From NCBI RefSeq assembly GCF_017562075.2, contig NC_054083.1:9864768-9928767 (forward strand): a stretch of DNA of 64,000 nt. Reading direction: 5' to 3'. Source of the stretch: Anopheles merus (lineage: Eukaryota > Arthropoda > Insecta > Diptera > Culicidae). Position numbers and translations under genes: made by a program. Positions 10,430 to 22,684 of this stretch are shown here, piece by piece. Numbering within the stretch: the stretch's first letter is position 1; the number at the start of each line of letters is the position of its first letter. The notes below the pieces were generated by a model. That model worked only from the letters and a program-made list of their open reading frames with translations. It was not told the origin of the DNA and ran no database searches.

Positions 10430-11155
10430 TAACCATATACGCAAATTGGGTTTCGCTTGGAATGTACTTCAATTGAATTCTTCCGTTATGAATACATTCT
10501 CGTATGAAGTTATATCTGATATCTTAATGTTTCATCCGTTTTTGTTCGCGAGGCTTTTCGGCTATATACATACACGACTGGTTGTCTTCGTTAACGGAGT
10601 ATTCAAATGCACACCAAATTTGGTAAGCAGGTTTTCTAATCATATTGCTACGTAGGATGATTGGTTTAACGCAACATATTCCGCTTCTGTTGATGACAAT
10701 GCAATGGTTCCTTGCTTTCTTGTGGTCCATAGAACATAAAATTGTGGAACATTTCATTGCAGCTTTTCATTGCAGGAATTGTTCAGTGTACATGCCTTCT
10801 TCCCCCTCTCAAATTCTGGTGATCGTAGCATGTACACTGTTCCTGAAAGATTTCCGTTCGGAAAGACGGTCCTCACATCTATCTGATGAATATAGAAATT
10901 TTTCTGCACTGCTACTGCCAGTTGGGTCCTCATTGTTGTTATTCAGACTACTGAACGTTTCTTGATAGTCATATCCTTGACGTTACGAACTTCCTTAAGC
11001 CACGAGCCGCGCCTTGTATCTGTTTACAGTACCATTCTCTGAGTATTTGATTTTGAAGACCCATTTACAAGGAACTGCTCTCGCGCCAACAGCAAGTTCT
11101 CTTCGATCGCTTGTTTCCAATCGTCACGCTTCCGAAGTACATCAATCGTATCGGG
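10430..11155 (-). pseudogene. Ty1/copia pol remnant (RT start joined to RNase H end)
   Basis: Reading the minus strand: near 11150 comes the start of the copia RT domain (DVLRKRDDWKQAIEE), then a degenerate stretch resembling the WVFK...YKARLVARG segment (11060-10990). After a large internal deletion come the end of the RNase H domain (VNEDNQSCMYIAEKP, about 10600) and the C-terminal KRMKH...DIRY...GRIQLKYIPSETQ (10560-10400). Stops and frameshifts are frequent. It may belong to the same family as the gag-protease piece at 2.8-3.6 kb, but the two do not overlap, so this cannot be tested here. A SINE abuts it at 11159. Confidence 0.75.
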
Positions 11156-11158
11156 TAA

Positions 11159-11366
11159 CTTCTTCTTCTTCTTCTTTGGCTCAACAACCGATGCCGGTCA
11201 AGGCCTGCCAACCCATTTGTGGGGTTGGCTTTCAATGACTTTTGGATTACCCCCCATAGCAGGATAGTCAGTCCTGCGTATGGCGGCACGGTCTAGTTGG
11301 GGTTTGAACCCATGACGGGCATGTTGTTAAGTCGTACGAGTTGACGACTGTACCATGAGACCGGCT
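11159..11366 (-). mobile_element. tRNA-derived SINE (SINE200-like), copy 1
   Basis: On the minus strand it starts AGCCGGTCTCATGGTACAG, carries a Pol III A-box-like TGGTACAGTCG and a good B box GGTTCAAACCC about 45 bp later, and has a body with an AACCCCACAAATGGGTTGG hairpin. It ends in (AAG)n, seen here as CTTCTTCTTC at 11159-11174. Head, body and simple tail match tRNA-type SINEs described in Anopheles. Two more diverged copies occur at 29.3 and 33.1 kb. No clean target duplication was found. It sits exactly at the edge of the copia pol remnant. Confidence 0.85.
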
Positions 11367-13290
11367 AAATTTACATAGTCTACTAAAAAAGCACAAACAC
11401 TTCACTCAATACTCCTTATTCATTTAACTTATCTAACTTGTGCAGCAGCAATGAGATGTTCGACGGCACCAGTCTTTGACACTTTGACAAGAGCCACCTC
11501 GTACCGATGTCATGCATTAAAAAGCTATAAAGTTCCACAAAGTTCGGCACATCATCTTAACAAGCCTTAAAGTTCTATCATGAACCCTACACATAGTTCT
11601 AATCAGCCGCAAATTTCCAAAGAGTACCAAAAAGTGCCAAAGTTCCGCAAAGTACTTCTTATCTCTTAATCAGCCACAAAGTACGACATCGGAACGATTT
11701 TTCGTTAAACAGCCCCAAATCAGCTATGGAGTTTGAGCTGGCTATTTGGGACATGTTCTGCTTCAACTTAAGCAATTGTTTCTTCTACAGTGATTGACAA
11801 AATAAGACGATCTGCAATCAATTTTAATTTCAAAGCATAGCAGTTTTATTCGTTTTTGCATCGATTATTTTATAATTAAGATCCGGAAATACATTAAAAT
11901 GTCTTTAACACTTTGGTTGCTGTGTGGCTCGTTTTGGAATCAAAGTTTGTTCACTCTCCTTCTCTGTGATTGGTCTCTCAGCAACTCTCAGCAAAGCGAT
12001 TGCAGCGGAAAGAAAGAGAAGTGCATATTGCCGAAGCGGCATCGTATGTGAGGATTGGAAAGAGAGTGAACGATCGTAAGCCATTGAATCGCTCTCATCG
12101 CTCTCTTATCTTGTACTGTATTCTCTGCTGCAAGCTAATGCAAAATGCAAGCGCCCAGAGTGCTAATCCAGAAAGACAGAAAAAATGAACACTATAATGG
12201 TAATATTAAATATCATACGTTCAACAAATATTTTTCAATTTGTAGTGAAGCGTTCCGCTTACGCTATAAAGCGCAACGTTAGGATAAGACAAAGCGGCTC
12301 GTTACTGATCGCACAGAGGCCAACGCTAGGATCGACGAAAGCTTGTCAAAATAGAGCAATTGGTTAGAAGCAGAAGAAGGGGGGTGGTCGTCCAGTCATT
12401 CCTTCTCGTGGGGTAGAGCGTGCATATAGCTATCCAAATGAAGTGTTTTTTTATGTGAAGTTTTCAACTGCATATCCCACTGTTCGACTTTTTAACCACG
12501 TTGCTATGGCGGCAAACACCATTCCACTCCACTTCCCCAAACCGATCGGTAAGCGAAGATTCTGATTGAGAAAACGCAATTGGATAACATTGGAATTTTG
12601 CTAACCCACTGCGATTGCTAACGCTATAACAGCGGAAAACTATTTTTTTTAAACCTTGCTTAATAGCTCGCAAAAAAGGATGTTTTATCGCTGTTTGAGT
12701 TATTTGAGATGTTTATCACTCGATTTAGCTAAAATATTCTTTTTTAAAAAATATAAACTTACCTGTTTTATATAAACAATTAAAACACATAAATTTAGGT
12801 ATATAACACGTATCTAGTTTTTATGGCTTAGGCTAAGATATAAGAAACCAACCAAAGAAATCCTTTTCTGCTAATCCTTCTCTTTTATCCAACGTTATGC
12901 TATGGCATGTTAGAATCGATTCCGACAGTAAATGCAAAGAGATTGAGAACACAAGTAGGATCACCAAGTACAAAAAAGTATAAGCAACTCATATCCGTTG
13001 GAGCGGTGAGTTCCGGTCGGAATCGTTTGCGTTGTCTTGCACCTGTCGAAGGTGTTGTGTTTACTGGTACCTTCCGCACTATCCCCAAAAACTCGGGGTC
13101 GCTTATGGATGGATACAGCCCGGGAATGTTCGGATTGACTCTCACATCGCCTCGTGACAAACGCGTCGCCCAATGTTTTTTTTTTCATCTATTTAAACGA
13201 ACATGTAAACTTGAACATCATCTATACTGAATCGAATAGGTTTCAATTTTAACGTAGTTATTTTATTTTTATCAAATCTGACGAAATCAT
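11367..13290. other. No gene recognised
   Basis: About 1.9 kb. At 11560-11690 there is a loosely repetitive stretch (AAAGTTC/AAAGTACC motifs recur). The ORF at 12907-13230 (107 codons) resembles nothing I know and lacks a motif. I treat it as unsupported. Confidence 0.4.
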
Positions 13291-13292
13291 CA

Positions 13293-13930
13293 TTGTGTGT
13301 GTGGAAACACATTAATTGTCGTATCAAGCTCGCCAAGCTTCAGTGGACAGGGCATGTTAAACGCATGGAAACAAACGACCCAGGTGTTGAGTGGAGGGAG
13401 GGAGGGGGTGGATTTCTTCACTTGGTTTTGGATTTCTATACTTTATTTTTTTTCTTGGGGGAGTGGGGGTGTTAGTCGGGATCCCTCATATATGGGCCCC
13501 CTGTAGTCTTTGAGCCCCTTCGTCCATGGAGCCTCTATCGCTCACGGAGGCCCGCGATGAGAGTACTGTACACACCCTATATGCTGGATATCAACACGGG
13601 GCCTCCCGCGGCCACTCAGTCCGCTTACCGTTAAATCCGCCATTGCGGAGGGGGCGTAGTAGGTTTAAATTTAAGTGGCCAGATGACTTGGAGGCGTCAG
13701 TCATTAAGGCCAGGATAATGGACTGGCAAGGGCGAAAGACCGTGAGCGGCTTCGGAAACTCCTTATTGCACGGAATAAGTGTACCGCGTTGTTTCAATAT
13801 ATTTTTGCACGAGAGAGTAACATACGGACGTTCACGGATCCAACGTTCGCGGTGGCTGCAGTTGATGGACGCAAATGGTACATGGCACAGGACAAGGGTC
13901 AGCGAAGGCGGCTAGTTCAGAAAGGATTCA
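13293..13930 (+). pseudogene. RTE-like LINE C-terminal remnant, interrupted
   Basis: The 5' piece (about 13310-13400) reads RIKLAKLQWTGHVKRM followed by NDP, matching the RIKLARLRWAGHVVRIE block of the RTE-like ORF at 31.2 kb. A second piece (13650-13760) reads a Gly-Arg-rich lead-in, then DLEASVIKARIMDWQ, matching VEASAIMAGITDWQ there. Between them lie about 240 bp of unrelated GC-rich sequence, so the ORF is interrupted by an insertion or local rearrangement. Everything upstream (endonuclease, RT) is absent, as expected for 5' truncation on insertion. Confidence 0.65.
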
Positions 13931-14191
13931 AACCTCGTCCTCCAGTTCATACGATTTTGTTTCATCTAGATTTGTTCAGCCAAAAACCCGTTTTACACTT
14001 AACCCGGATCGTTTGAACAGGCCAACAGTCGCTACTGTCTAAGGCCACTTCTGGTTTGGATTCTTCACCAGATGGTCCGTAAATAAGTCAAATTTACTAT
14101 TTTATTCATTCCGCAAAACAACACCTCTAAATGTAAACAAAAGTGTGATTGACAGATAGGCAAAACCAATGGCTACTCGTATCGGAAAGAG

Positions 14192-14249
14192 TTATCCACC
14201 AGTGGAGAAATTATCCACCGGTGGAGAAAATTATCCACCGGTGGATTCG
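14192..14249. repeat. Three tandem 19-20-bp units carrying TCCACCGGTGGA palindromes
   Basis: Units at 14192-14210, 14211-14230 and 14231-14249, each TTATCCACCRGTGGA plus a short A-rich spacer. Units 2 and 3 hold the perfect 12-bp palindrome TCCACCGGTGGA and unit 1 has one mismatch. It could be a cluster of protein-binding sites. No coding context. Confidence 0.8.
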
Positions 14250-14489
14250 AGCATATTTACCGATCGGATAAATTTTATCGACTATCGTTCGCGATCAGGC
14301 CCAATAGTTGGTAAAAAGTCGAGCAGTCGTTAAAATAGTCGGTAATTTTTATCGCGAACGGCAAAAATTGGATGTATCGATCGATGTTGCTATTCACAGT
14401 TGAATCGATATCGCTTCGAAGAAGTTGATAAATAGTGCAGAGTGTACATTCTACGGGAATCTGTCAGTGATTTTGAGTAATTGTAATGT

Positions 14490-15945
14490 ATTGTATTGTT
14501 TATTGCGGAAGTAATTGGCCTAGCGAAGTGGCCTTATTACTTAATACTACCCTATAACTTAAATGTAGCAATACATAGCTTATAAGTAATCGAATAAATA
14601 CATTACATAACGCACAGTAGAGTATACAGCTAGGTTAAAAATGAAGTGAGTGATGCCAATCAAAATTATGATAATGAGCGTTAAATATCAGAGCCATCTC
14701 AGTTATGGGATCATTTTCACTAAAAGCTGGTCTAGCCTGTTGAGTTTTAAGAAGTCGATAGTTACGAAATCTTCTACAAGGTACATTTATGTAAATTCTA
14801 GCTAGTAGTTCGGGTGCGTCAGTCTCACCTATAATTAGCTTAGACATACATTTTAGCTGAGCTACTTCTCGTCTCTTTTCAAGCGTCTCTAACCCAAACA
14901 GACGATGATCAAGATTGCGACACGGGGTTAAACGCAGGACAAAACGTGTAAACTTTCTCTGTACTGACTTCAATTTTATGAACCAAAAGCTGGATGAAGG
15001 AAACCATACTACCAAACTTGACTCAAGCAGTGGACGAACAAGAGACTTTTACAGCATTAAGAAGCAGTGTGGGTCGGAAATTTCTCTCGATTGTCTGCGA
15101 ATGAAACCTACCATTTTGTTGGCCTGGTGTAAAATTTCGGAGTAGTGCTTATGAAAATTAAATTTAGCGTCTATGGTAACGCTTAAGTTCCTAAAAGTGT
15201 TGCAACATTGCAGTATAGTTCCAGATATATTGTAGTTATGGGTTATGGGACAGGCAGTTCGGTGGAATGACATACACATACACTTATCGACGAAGATTAG
15301 CTGTTGGAAATGCAGTTCACTGAACTTTGCAGGGATATATCATCGGATGTTACACGGATTGGAAGGAGTAGCTTAAGATCGTGCGCGTACTATAAACATT
15401 CAGAGTCGCTTACAACCGAAGTAATGTCATTGAAAAAAAGAGAAGTGGTCCCAGGTTGCTACCCTGTGGAACGCCAGAAGAGCTCTCAAATACGAAAGAA
15501 AAGAAGCTATCTACTTGTACGCGGTAGCTACGAGCCGTTAGGTAGGAAAGAAAGAACAATGGAAAGCATGAAGACCATGGAAGCAAAGAACCCAAGAGGT
15601 TCTAGTTTAGCTAGCAATAAGCGATGGTTAACACTATCGAATGCAGCTTTTAGATCCGTGTAAACAACGTCCATTTGAGCTCCCAAGGCGAAAGCCGCAT
15701 GGCACTTTGATACGAACTCAACTAGTTTAGTTGAGACATTAAGTCGAGGAATAAAGCCGTGTTGGTGCGTTCAGACAAGAGAACGGCATCTTTTCATCTA
15801 GTTTTGCACGACGATCTCAAGGACTTTGGCACCAGCGGGCAGTGTGGTAAACCCGCGATAGTGAATGGCATAATTTTTATCACTTTTTTTGTACACAAGA
15901 AACATCATAGAAGATTGCCAAGCTTCGGGAACAGTGCATTGGGTT
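14490..15945 (-). pseudogene. CR1-like LINE, 5'-truncated, decayed
   Basis: This is a minus-strand relative of the LINE at 18.1-22.7 kb, starting inside the RT domain. Blocks in order from 15945: a VYKK segment; YRGFTTLPAGAKV; HQHGF and VEFVSKCHAAFA; VYTDLKAAFDSVNHRLLLAKL; SSGVPQGSNLGPLLF (about 15440); then the thumb and C-terminal region with MSFHR...GFIRRQSREISDPHC (15250-15060) and KSVQRKFTRFVLRLTPCRN (14990-14920); end near 14638. Many stops and frameshifts. A 3' UTR follows to about 14490. Truncation at the 5' end is the usual outcome of target-primed reverse transcription. Confidence 0.85.
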
Positions 15946-16029
15946 AACTAGAATTAAAAAATGCAAGCCAAAGGTACTGCTAGTATGTCCTGAGTAATAA
16001 TCATGAATTAGAATATTTAATGTATAGAA

Positions 16030-18050
16030 AACAAAGCATGAAGATATTTCGTATGAGTCAAATGATGAAGTTACTTTAACCAAATTTAACAGCAGTTATT
16101 TTGTCTGTGGCGATATCAATGCACGTCATAGACTTTGGAACTGTGCCAACTCCAATGAAGCAGGAAAGGTTCTCTTTAGTAAATTACAAACAGGATTGTT
16201 TTAAATTCACCATCCTAATACCCCCACGTATATACCGTCGGACCCAAAACGTTCCCAATCGACATTAGACATCATATTTTCGAATAACTGCCATCTAATT
16301 TCCACTCCCATGACAATCACAGATCAAACATCCGATCACCTTCCAGTGATTTTCGAATTATTGAACACTAAACCAACAGCATATCCATGAAAATATGTCT
16401 AAGATTATAACGAAGCCAACTGGCCAAATTTTGTGAATAATATTAACAATAGTATAGACCCAACTCAAATGAATATAAATAACTTAACAAATACACAAGA
16501 AATAGACGATATTATCGCACGATTCTCTTCAATCATATCTGAACACATGAACTAGCTGTTCCAAAAAAATAAAATCCGGGATTCAACAATATTATTTGCC
16601 ACAAAAATAACATGCTTAAATACAATACAGAAATATGATTCGCCGCAAATGGCAAAGACACAGACGCTGTTCAAGTCTGAAAAACAAATATAATGGTCTG
16701 TGCTATCAAATTAATCAAAAACTCGAAGAAACAAGAAACAATATGTGGTCCAAAGCACTCATCTCGATGAATGTAGAACAATCTAACAAAAACAATCTCT
16801 GGAATTTGTAAAAAATTCAAAAACAAGGAAAATTTTACACCTCCCCTTTAAGAAAACAATCAAACATTGCTAATTCTCTAGGAGAAAGCTAAGGCAATTA
16901 AAAAACATTTCGAAACAGCTCACTTCAAAACGTATAACTCTATGAGCCCGGTAGAGCGCAAAGTTGAATCAAAATTTAGACAATTCAACTCCTCAAACAG
17001 TTCACTTCCACTCGACGCAGGTTTGCTATGCAATACTAATGAAATAAAGGATTTACTAAAAAAAATTAAACAGGAAATCGTCCGGGACTAGACAATATCA
17101 ACAACAAGACCTTGAAAAAACTGCCTCTCAAGGCCATAATATTTCTTAACCACATTTCAACTGTTGTTTCAAACTAGGCTATTTCCCAAATAAATGGAAG
17201 GAGGCAAAAATATAGCTATATTAAAACCAGGCAAAACCCGTTGATGCGTAGCGATATCAAACTATAGACCAATAAGTCTTTTAAGCGGGATTGCAAAAAA
17301 AAAAATCGAAAAGATCATCGAGAAAAGGCTTCGTTTACATGTCGACACCAGCAATATTATTCCCCACTCTCAATTTGGGTTTCAACCATCCCTATCGATG
17401 ACTCATCAATTGCATAGAATTTCAAACCTAGTAAAAAGTAATAGAAATAGTAAAAAATCTACCGGTATGATACTACTCGACGCGGAAAAAGCTTTCGACA
17501 CAATCTGGCACTAAAGTCTACTCTACAAACTAATCTTATTAAAGTTTCCAAAACCTCATACAAAAATTATACAGTCGTTCATGTCAAACAGGAAAAATAA
17601 CGTACACATGGCTAACGCTACATCAGATCCTTTCCTACCAGTAGCTGGAGTACCGCAAGCAAGCACATTATCCCCACTGCTCTGTAATATCTATATATCA
17701 GATCTATCGGATATGAAAGATTGTAGCCAATATTTATATGCCGATGATTTCGTTCACACCTCATCAGCAAAAACCCAAAACCGATAATACGAACATTAAA
17801 CATTGCATGAGCCAAATACTCTAAACATTGTCGCAAATAGAAAATCAAGATAAAAGATAAAAAACTGAAGCTATCTACTTCAGTTGCAATACAAGTGTTA
17901 GGAAACCTCAAGAAGGACTAAAAATAAATTATACAACCGTTTCTTGGAAAAATCATGTCAAATATCTTGAAATAAGCGACTAACATACCAAGAACCTTTA
18001 GAGTAAGAACTAAACTAACTAACTAACTAACTAGAGCAAAGAACAGTTAT
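16030..18050 (+). pseudogene. Jockey-like LINE remnant, 5' part
   Basis: Plus-strand decayed ORF2. Endonuclease block: VCGDINARH (about 16110), SQSTLDIIF (16255) and SDHLPVIFEL (16335). RT blocks: NYRPISLLSGIAK (17260), HSQFGFQPSLSMTHQLHRI (17370), TGMILLDAEKAFDTIWH (17465), a VPQASTLSPLLCNIYI stretch (17650) and YLYADDF (17735), the catalytic YADD box. Stops and frameshifts occur throughout. Its C-terminal part continues at 22.7 kb, beyond an inserted CR1-like LINE. A (CTAA)n run lies at 18011-18033. Confidence 0.82.
18011..18033. repeat. (CTAA)n microsatellite
   Basis: Five to six units of CTAA inside the Jockey-like relic, just upstream of the CR1-like LINE insertion. Confidence 0.9.
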
Positions 18051-18350
18051 AGTTAAAGCTGAAAAATTATACTTACGTACGAAGTATACGTTTGACGTTT
18101 AACGTAAAAGTCGCATTCGCATTTCGCTCTGTATATTTTCTTGAAAATCGCGCTGTTTATCACACTATTTTCCGGTTTCTGTATAATCACAGTATTTTAG
18201 AACACCGTTCCATTATCGTTCAATAGTGCGTTTATCTCTGCTGACCAAAAAATTCGCGTAAATTTCGTTTTTCGGATCGCATCTGAGTTCGCGCGTCCTA
18301 ACCGCCATCGCTCTTGTTGCTGCAACGAAAACCTGCACCGCTCCCGTATA

Positions 18351-19352
18351 ATGGCCCGTATTTGCAACGCCTGCACTATGGAAATTGCGGAGGCATCTAT
18401 TAGCTGCTGCCTGTGCGACTCTCCATTTCATCAGCGCTGCACTTCGGTTCCTGCTGATCTGTTCCAGCGCATTGCGGAATATAAACAATTACACTGGTGC
18501 TGTATTGGCTGCAACAACGTATTTATGAATCCGCGCACCAAGTTCGTAAAAGACGCAGCCATGCAATCTGGCTTCCAGGCGGCAATTACAACAGTAGCCG
18601 AAAGCATCAAGACCGTTATGGAGCCATTGACTAACGAAATCAAAACTGGGTTTGCACGGATGAGCCAACTTGATCTAAAAACTCCACGTAGCAGTCACCC
18701 TCCCGCAAAAATTCGTCGCATAAATCGGTCAAAACGTTTGTTCTCGGAAGTCGCTACTGACAACCGTACTTTGTTTACATTTGGCGCCAGACCCATCAAC
18801 ACCCAAAACAATAACAACCAGAACCAAAATAATAAGCCGATCGATGATATGTATCGCAAAAATCGAGCTCCACCCATGATCACAGGCACAAACAAAGATA
18901 CAACTACATTTCCGATCAAAATAGTCCCCGCTCAGTCTACGGTGCAGAAGTGCGCATTGTATATTTCCCGGCTCGCTCCAGATACATCCAGTGACCAAAT
19001 AGTGCAAATGGTCAAACATGCTTTGTCCATTGAGGATGTCACTGCATATTGCCTTATACGACAAGGCACAAACACAGCAACACTCTCATTTCTATCATTT
19101 AAGGTGTTAGTGCCTCTTACTCAACGTGAAAGGGCTCTTTCCCCCGATACTTGGCCGCTTGGTCTATCGGTGCGTGAATTTGTCGACTACCGAGCTCAAC
19201 AACCAGGTGCAAATTTTCGTCTACCGCCAATGAGACTTTCAACACCTACAACCCTATCTACAGCGCAGGATATTCGATCACCACAGCTGTTGGATCACAC
19301 AATACTTTCAGCACACACTCCACGCACTTCACCCACACCGCAAACCCACTAA
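18351..19352 (+). CDS. CR1-like LINE ORF1 protein with N-terminal PHD-like zinc finger
   Basis: 333 aa, intact, from ATG 18351 to TAA 19352. Residues 1-55 form a compact Cys/His cluster (CNAC, CCLC, FHQRC, CCIGC), a PHD-like finger found in ORF1 of CR1-clade elements. A helical segment (60-110) and a basic linker follow. The region 190-280 (KIVPA, CALYISRLAPDTSSDQIV, then a SFKVLVP strand) has the look of a compact alpha/beta fold of the RRM/esterase-replacement type, but I cannot name it. The tail is Thr/Pro-rich. ORF1 proteins bind RNA or membranes and accompany the LINE RNA. It matches the ORF1 of copy 2 closely over the first 120 residues and less so after that. Confidence 0.85.
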   Translation: MARICNACTMEIAEASISCCLCDSPFHQRCTSVPADLFQRIAEYKQLHWCCIGCNNVFMNPRTKFVKDAAMQSGFQAAITTVAESIKTVMEPLTNEIKTGFARMSQLDLKTPRSSHPPAKIRRINRSKRLFSEVATDNRTLFTFGARPINTQNNNNQNQNNKPIDDMYRKNRAPPMITGTNKDTTTFPIKIVPAQSTVQKCALYISRLAPDTSSDQIVQMVKHALSIEDVTAYCLIRQGTNTATLSFLSFKVLVPLTQRERALSPDTWPLGLSVREFVDYRAQQPGANFRLPPMRLSTPTTLSTAQDIRSPQLLDHTILSAHTPRTSPTPQTH

Positions 19353-19477
19353 TTATCAACACCGATAAACAATTCACACACATCACGCACACTCGCACGC
19401 TCACTAATCAGCTGTACACCGCATATGAGCCAAATAACGCCGAAACAACTTTTGTTGATAATTTACGCACTCACCTG

Positions 19478-22400
19478 ATGATTGTTCCTCCAACAACAAA
19501 CAACTTTACCACCACTGAAGCAGTCTGTAGTAACGGCATCTCGTGCAGGCTACTTAACGATCGTGAACCCAACACTACGCAACTTCAGCAGCACTATTGC
19601 TACAGTACAGATCCTACACTCACACAAACGCACGACGGTCATGTCATTCCTGCAGGGGTTGCCTCCTTAAATAATACTGACGATTTGTTATTTTTATATC
19701 AAAATGTAAGAGGACTAAAAACTAAATGTCATGAGGTATTCGATTATGTTTCTGCTACTCATTACGACGTCATTATCCTGACTGAAACATGGTTGGACTC
19801 CTCTATTAACTCGTCACAGTTGTTTCCGGACCATTATATCGTCTTCAGAAAGGACCGTAATGACAGAAATAGTAGGAAAACCAAAGGTGGTGGGGTTCTC
19901 ATAGCTGTCGCCTCACATTTGCGAGTACTCTTATGTTCTACATCAGACACTGTCGAGCAACTTTGGTTAAAGATTTACAGCATTAAGAAAACGTATGTTA
20001 TCGGCGCAATGTATGTTCCTCCTGACATGACAAATAACACGTCGGTTATTCACACAATCTGTTCAACTATTGACGACGTAGCGTGTAAAGCTAATGAAAT
20101 GTGTTTGTTATTCGGGGACTTCAATTTGTCAAACCTGAATTGGATACCCGATGAAACAAATCCACTTATGCTCCAAGTTGACTACGAATGCTCGAGGATC
20201 ACGGACAACTGTCGCCTTCTTCTTGATTGTATGAATAGCAACGGACTATACCAGATTAACAAAATTCATAATGCGTCGAATAACTACCTCGATTTGATCT
20301 TTGTATGCGACGATACCCTGCAACAATGCTCTTCACCGGCAATAACACCCTTCCCCATAGTTGCTATTGATGGCTATCATCCGCCTATAGAGCTATGCCT
20401 GCCGAACGGCTTAGCCAAAGCAGAACATCACACAACATCACATCAAGTATCAGGCATGCTCGACTACAGTCGCACAAACTTCTTGATTCTAAATGATCTA
20501 CTGCAATCCTCTGACTGGTCATTCCTTGATGGAAACCCGGACGTAAACCATGCACTCGATATGTTCAATCGGAAATTTACGGTACATTTATCTGCCTGCT
20601 GCCCTATAAAACGCCCACGACAGGGTCCACTGTGGGGTAATGCTCAATTACGCCGTTTAAAACGAAACAAATCTTCCTGCTATCGGTTTTACCAAAACAG
20701 TGGAACACAACAATCGAGATTGCGGTTCATCGCAGCACACAATGTATATAGAAGCTATAATAGACAACTACACTCTCGTTTTTTGATTCGTATACAGTTC
20801 AGCTTAAGAAGAAAACCGAAAAAATTTTGGAGGTATGTCGACACAAAACGGAAAAACAGCTCCTTGCCAGCTATAGTTTCCTTTAATGGAACAACTTCGT
20901 GTACCAAAGAGGAAACCTGCAATTTATTTGCCGATCGTTTCATGAGTTCGTTTGCCACTGAAGCTCCTGGCTTCTCATTGGATGCTGCTCTCAACAACGT
21001 GCCCTCCGACGCTGTCGATGTTAATGTGCGTGACATAAACATCTCCAGAGATTCTGTGCTAAAGGCGCTCAAGCAGGTCAAACCATCCTACAACCCTGGA
21101 CCTGATGGTTTTCCGACCGCAGTTCTTGCCAAATGTAGCGAAGTTTTGGCCGGACCTCTGGCTCGTATCTTCACACTCTCGCTCAATCAGCGTATGTTTC
21201 CAGGAGCATGGAAATCGTCCTACATGTTTCCTGTGCATAAAAAGGGGGATAAGAGCTTAGTGGAAAACTACCGTGGTATTACTACTTTGCCTGCAGGTGC
21301 TAAGGTTTTTGAAGTCGTCGTCCAGAACTCGCTCTTGAACTGTTGCCGCTCGCTGATATCAACACGCCAACACGGGTTCTTCCCTCGCCGCAGTGTGACC
21401 ACTAATTTGGTGGAGTTTGTATCTCACTGCCATGCTGCATTCGCTTCGGGAGCCCAGATGGATGTCATCTATACCGACCTTAAGGCTGCCTTTGATCGGG
21501 TGAATCATCGCTTGCTGTTGGCGAAGCTTGCTCGTCTTGGATTCTCTACCCCTTTAGTTGAGTGGTTCAAATCTTATCTCACCAATCGTCGATATCGCGT
21601 GAAAGTTGAATGTATGACATCTAGGGAATTCGTGAGTTGTTCAGGCGTGCCACAGGGTAGTAACCTTGGACCTTTGCTGTTTTCTCTATTTTTCAATGAC
21701 GTTACTACTGTAGTAAGGGAATCTGAATGTTTATTGTATGCGGACGATCTTAGACTTTTTTTCCTGTGAGGTGTTTTGGTGATTGTCTTGTCCTGCAAGC
21801 ATCGATCGACTCTTTTTCTGACTGGTGTCTGAACAACGACCTACAAATTTCTGTTGATAAATGTTTGTCCATGTCGTTTCACCGTTCTAATTGTCCAATA
21901 GTGTTTAACTACTGCATCTCCGGTACACAATTACAACGACACAGTGCAGTAAAAGACTTAGGAGTTACCCTTGACCGTAAACTTGACTTTCATGTGCACC
22001 ATAACGAAATTATTGATAGAGCGAACAGAATGCTAGGATTTATACGCAGGCAGTCGAGAGAATTCTCCGACCCACATTGTCTTGTCGCACTCTACAAATC
22101 ACTAGTCAGATCCATCTTAGAATACTCCTCAGTAGTTTGGTGCCCATCGTCGTCGTTATGGTCGAATAAGATTGAGTCAGTGCAGAAAAAATTCACCCGT
22201 TTGGTCTTACGGTTCACACCCTGGCGTAACGTAGCAGCAAGACCTAGTTATCATGCCCGGTGTTTAATTTTTGGACTCGAGTCTCTCGCTACTCGTCGCG
22301 AAACGGCGCAAATCTTGTTTATGAAAAAAATCATCCTAGGAGAGATAGATTCACCGGACCTTTTAGCTAGAGTTAATTTCCACGTACCTGCTCGTATTTT

Positions 22401-22527
22401 AAGAAACTTTAGGCTACTAAGAGTTGACCAAACTAGACGTGCATATAGCGATAATGAACCTTTGACTGCGATGGCTTTTAGATTTAATGCACATTATGAC
22501 TCTTTTGACTGGAATTCCCTAAGTTAA
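19478..22527 (+). pseudogene. CR1-like LINE ORF2 (endonuclease-reverse transcriptase), one frameshift
   Basis: The first frame runs from ATG 19478 to TGA 21769 (763 aa) and the second continues to TAA 22527. The APE-type endonuclease shows YQNVRGL, LTETWLD, GGGVLIAV, MYVPPD and FGDFNLSNLNW; the terminal His motif reads IDGYHPP. The RT shows YRGITTL, TDLKAAFDRVNH, SGVPQGSNLGPLLF and the catalytic LLYADDL. The break lies just after YADD in a run of seven T (about 21759-21765): the downstream frame is offset as if one T were lost. Apart from this both halves are open, with a complete C-terminal region. It could be a real inactivating deletion, an assembly error or, less likely, a -1 frameshift site. 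Confidence 0.9.
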
Positions 22528-22684
22528 CCTGTTTTTCTTGCTGTGATACTCTGTGTTATTTATTTTGTGCTGATGTTACATTGTACCGTGATGCTTTATG
22601 TTATTATAAGTTTAGTTTATAAGATCAGTGATAAGGCCAATGATGGCCAATCACTTAACATTTACAAATAAACAAATAAACAAG

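Larger units (their letters stand above)
18095..22680 (+). mobile_element. CR1-like LINE, copy 1, nearly full length
   Basis: About 4.6 kb: a 5' UTR of about 250 bp, ORF1 with a PHD-like finger, a 125-bp spacer, ORF2 (endonuclease plus RT) and a 3' UTR ending in AAATAAACAAATAAACAAG, a short tandem repeat as in CR1/T1-type elements rather than poly(A). Its start is taken where similarity to copy 2 begins (AACGTAAAAG). It splits a Jockey-like relic: RT sequence ends upstream and its C-terminus resumes at about 22685. Only one frameshift was found in ORF2, so it is among the younger elements here. Confidence 0.85.

Noticed and set aside
12907..13230. 107-codon ORF with an overlapping minus-strand ORF
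   Set aside because: No recognisable domain. Kept only as unsupported sequence in the region note.
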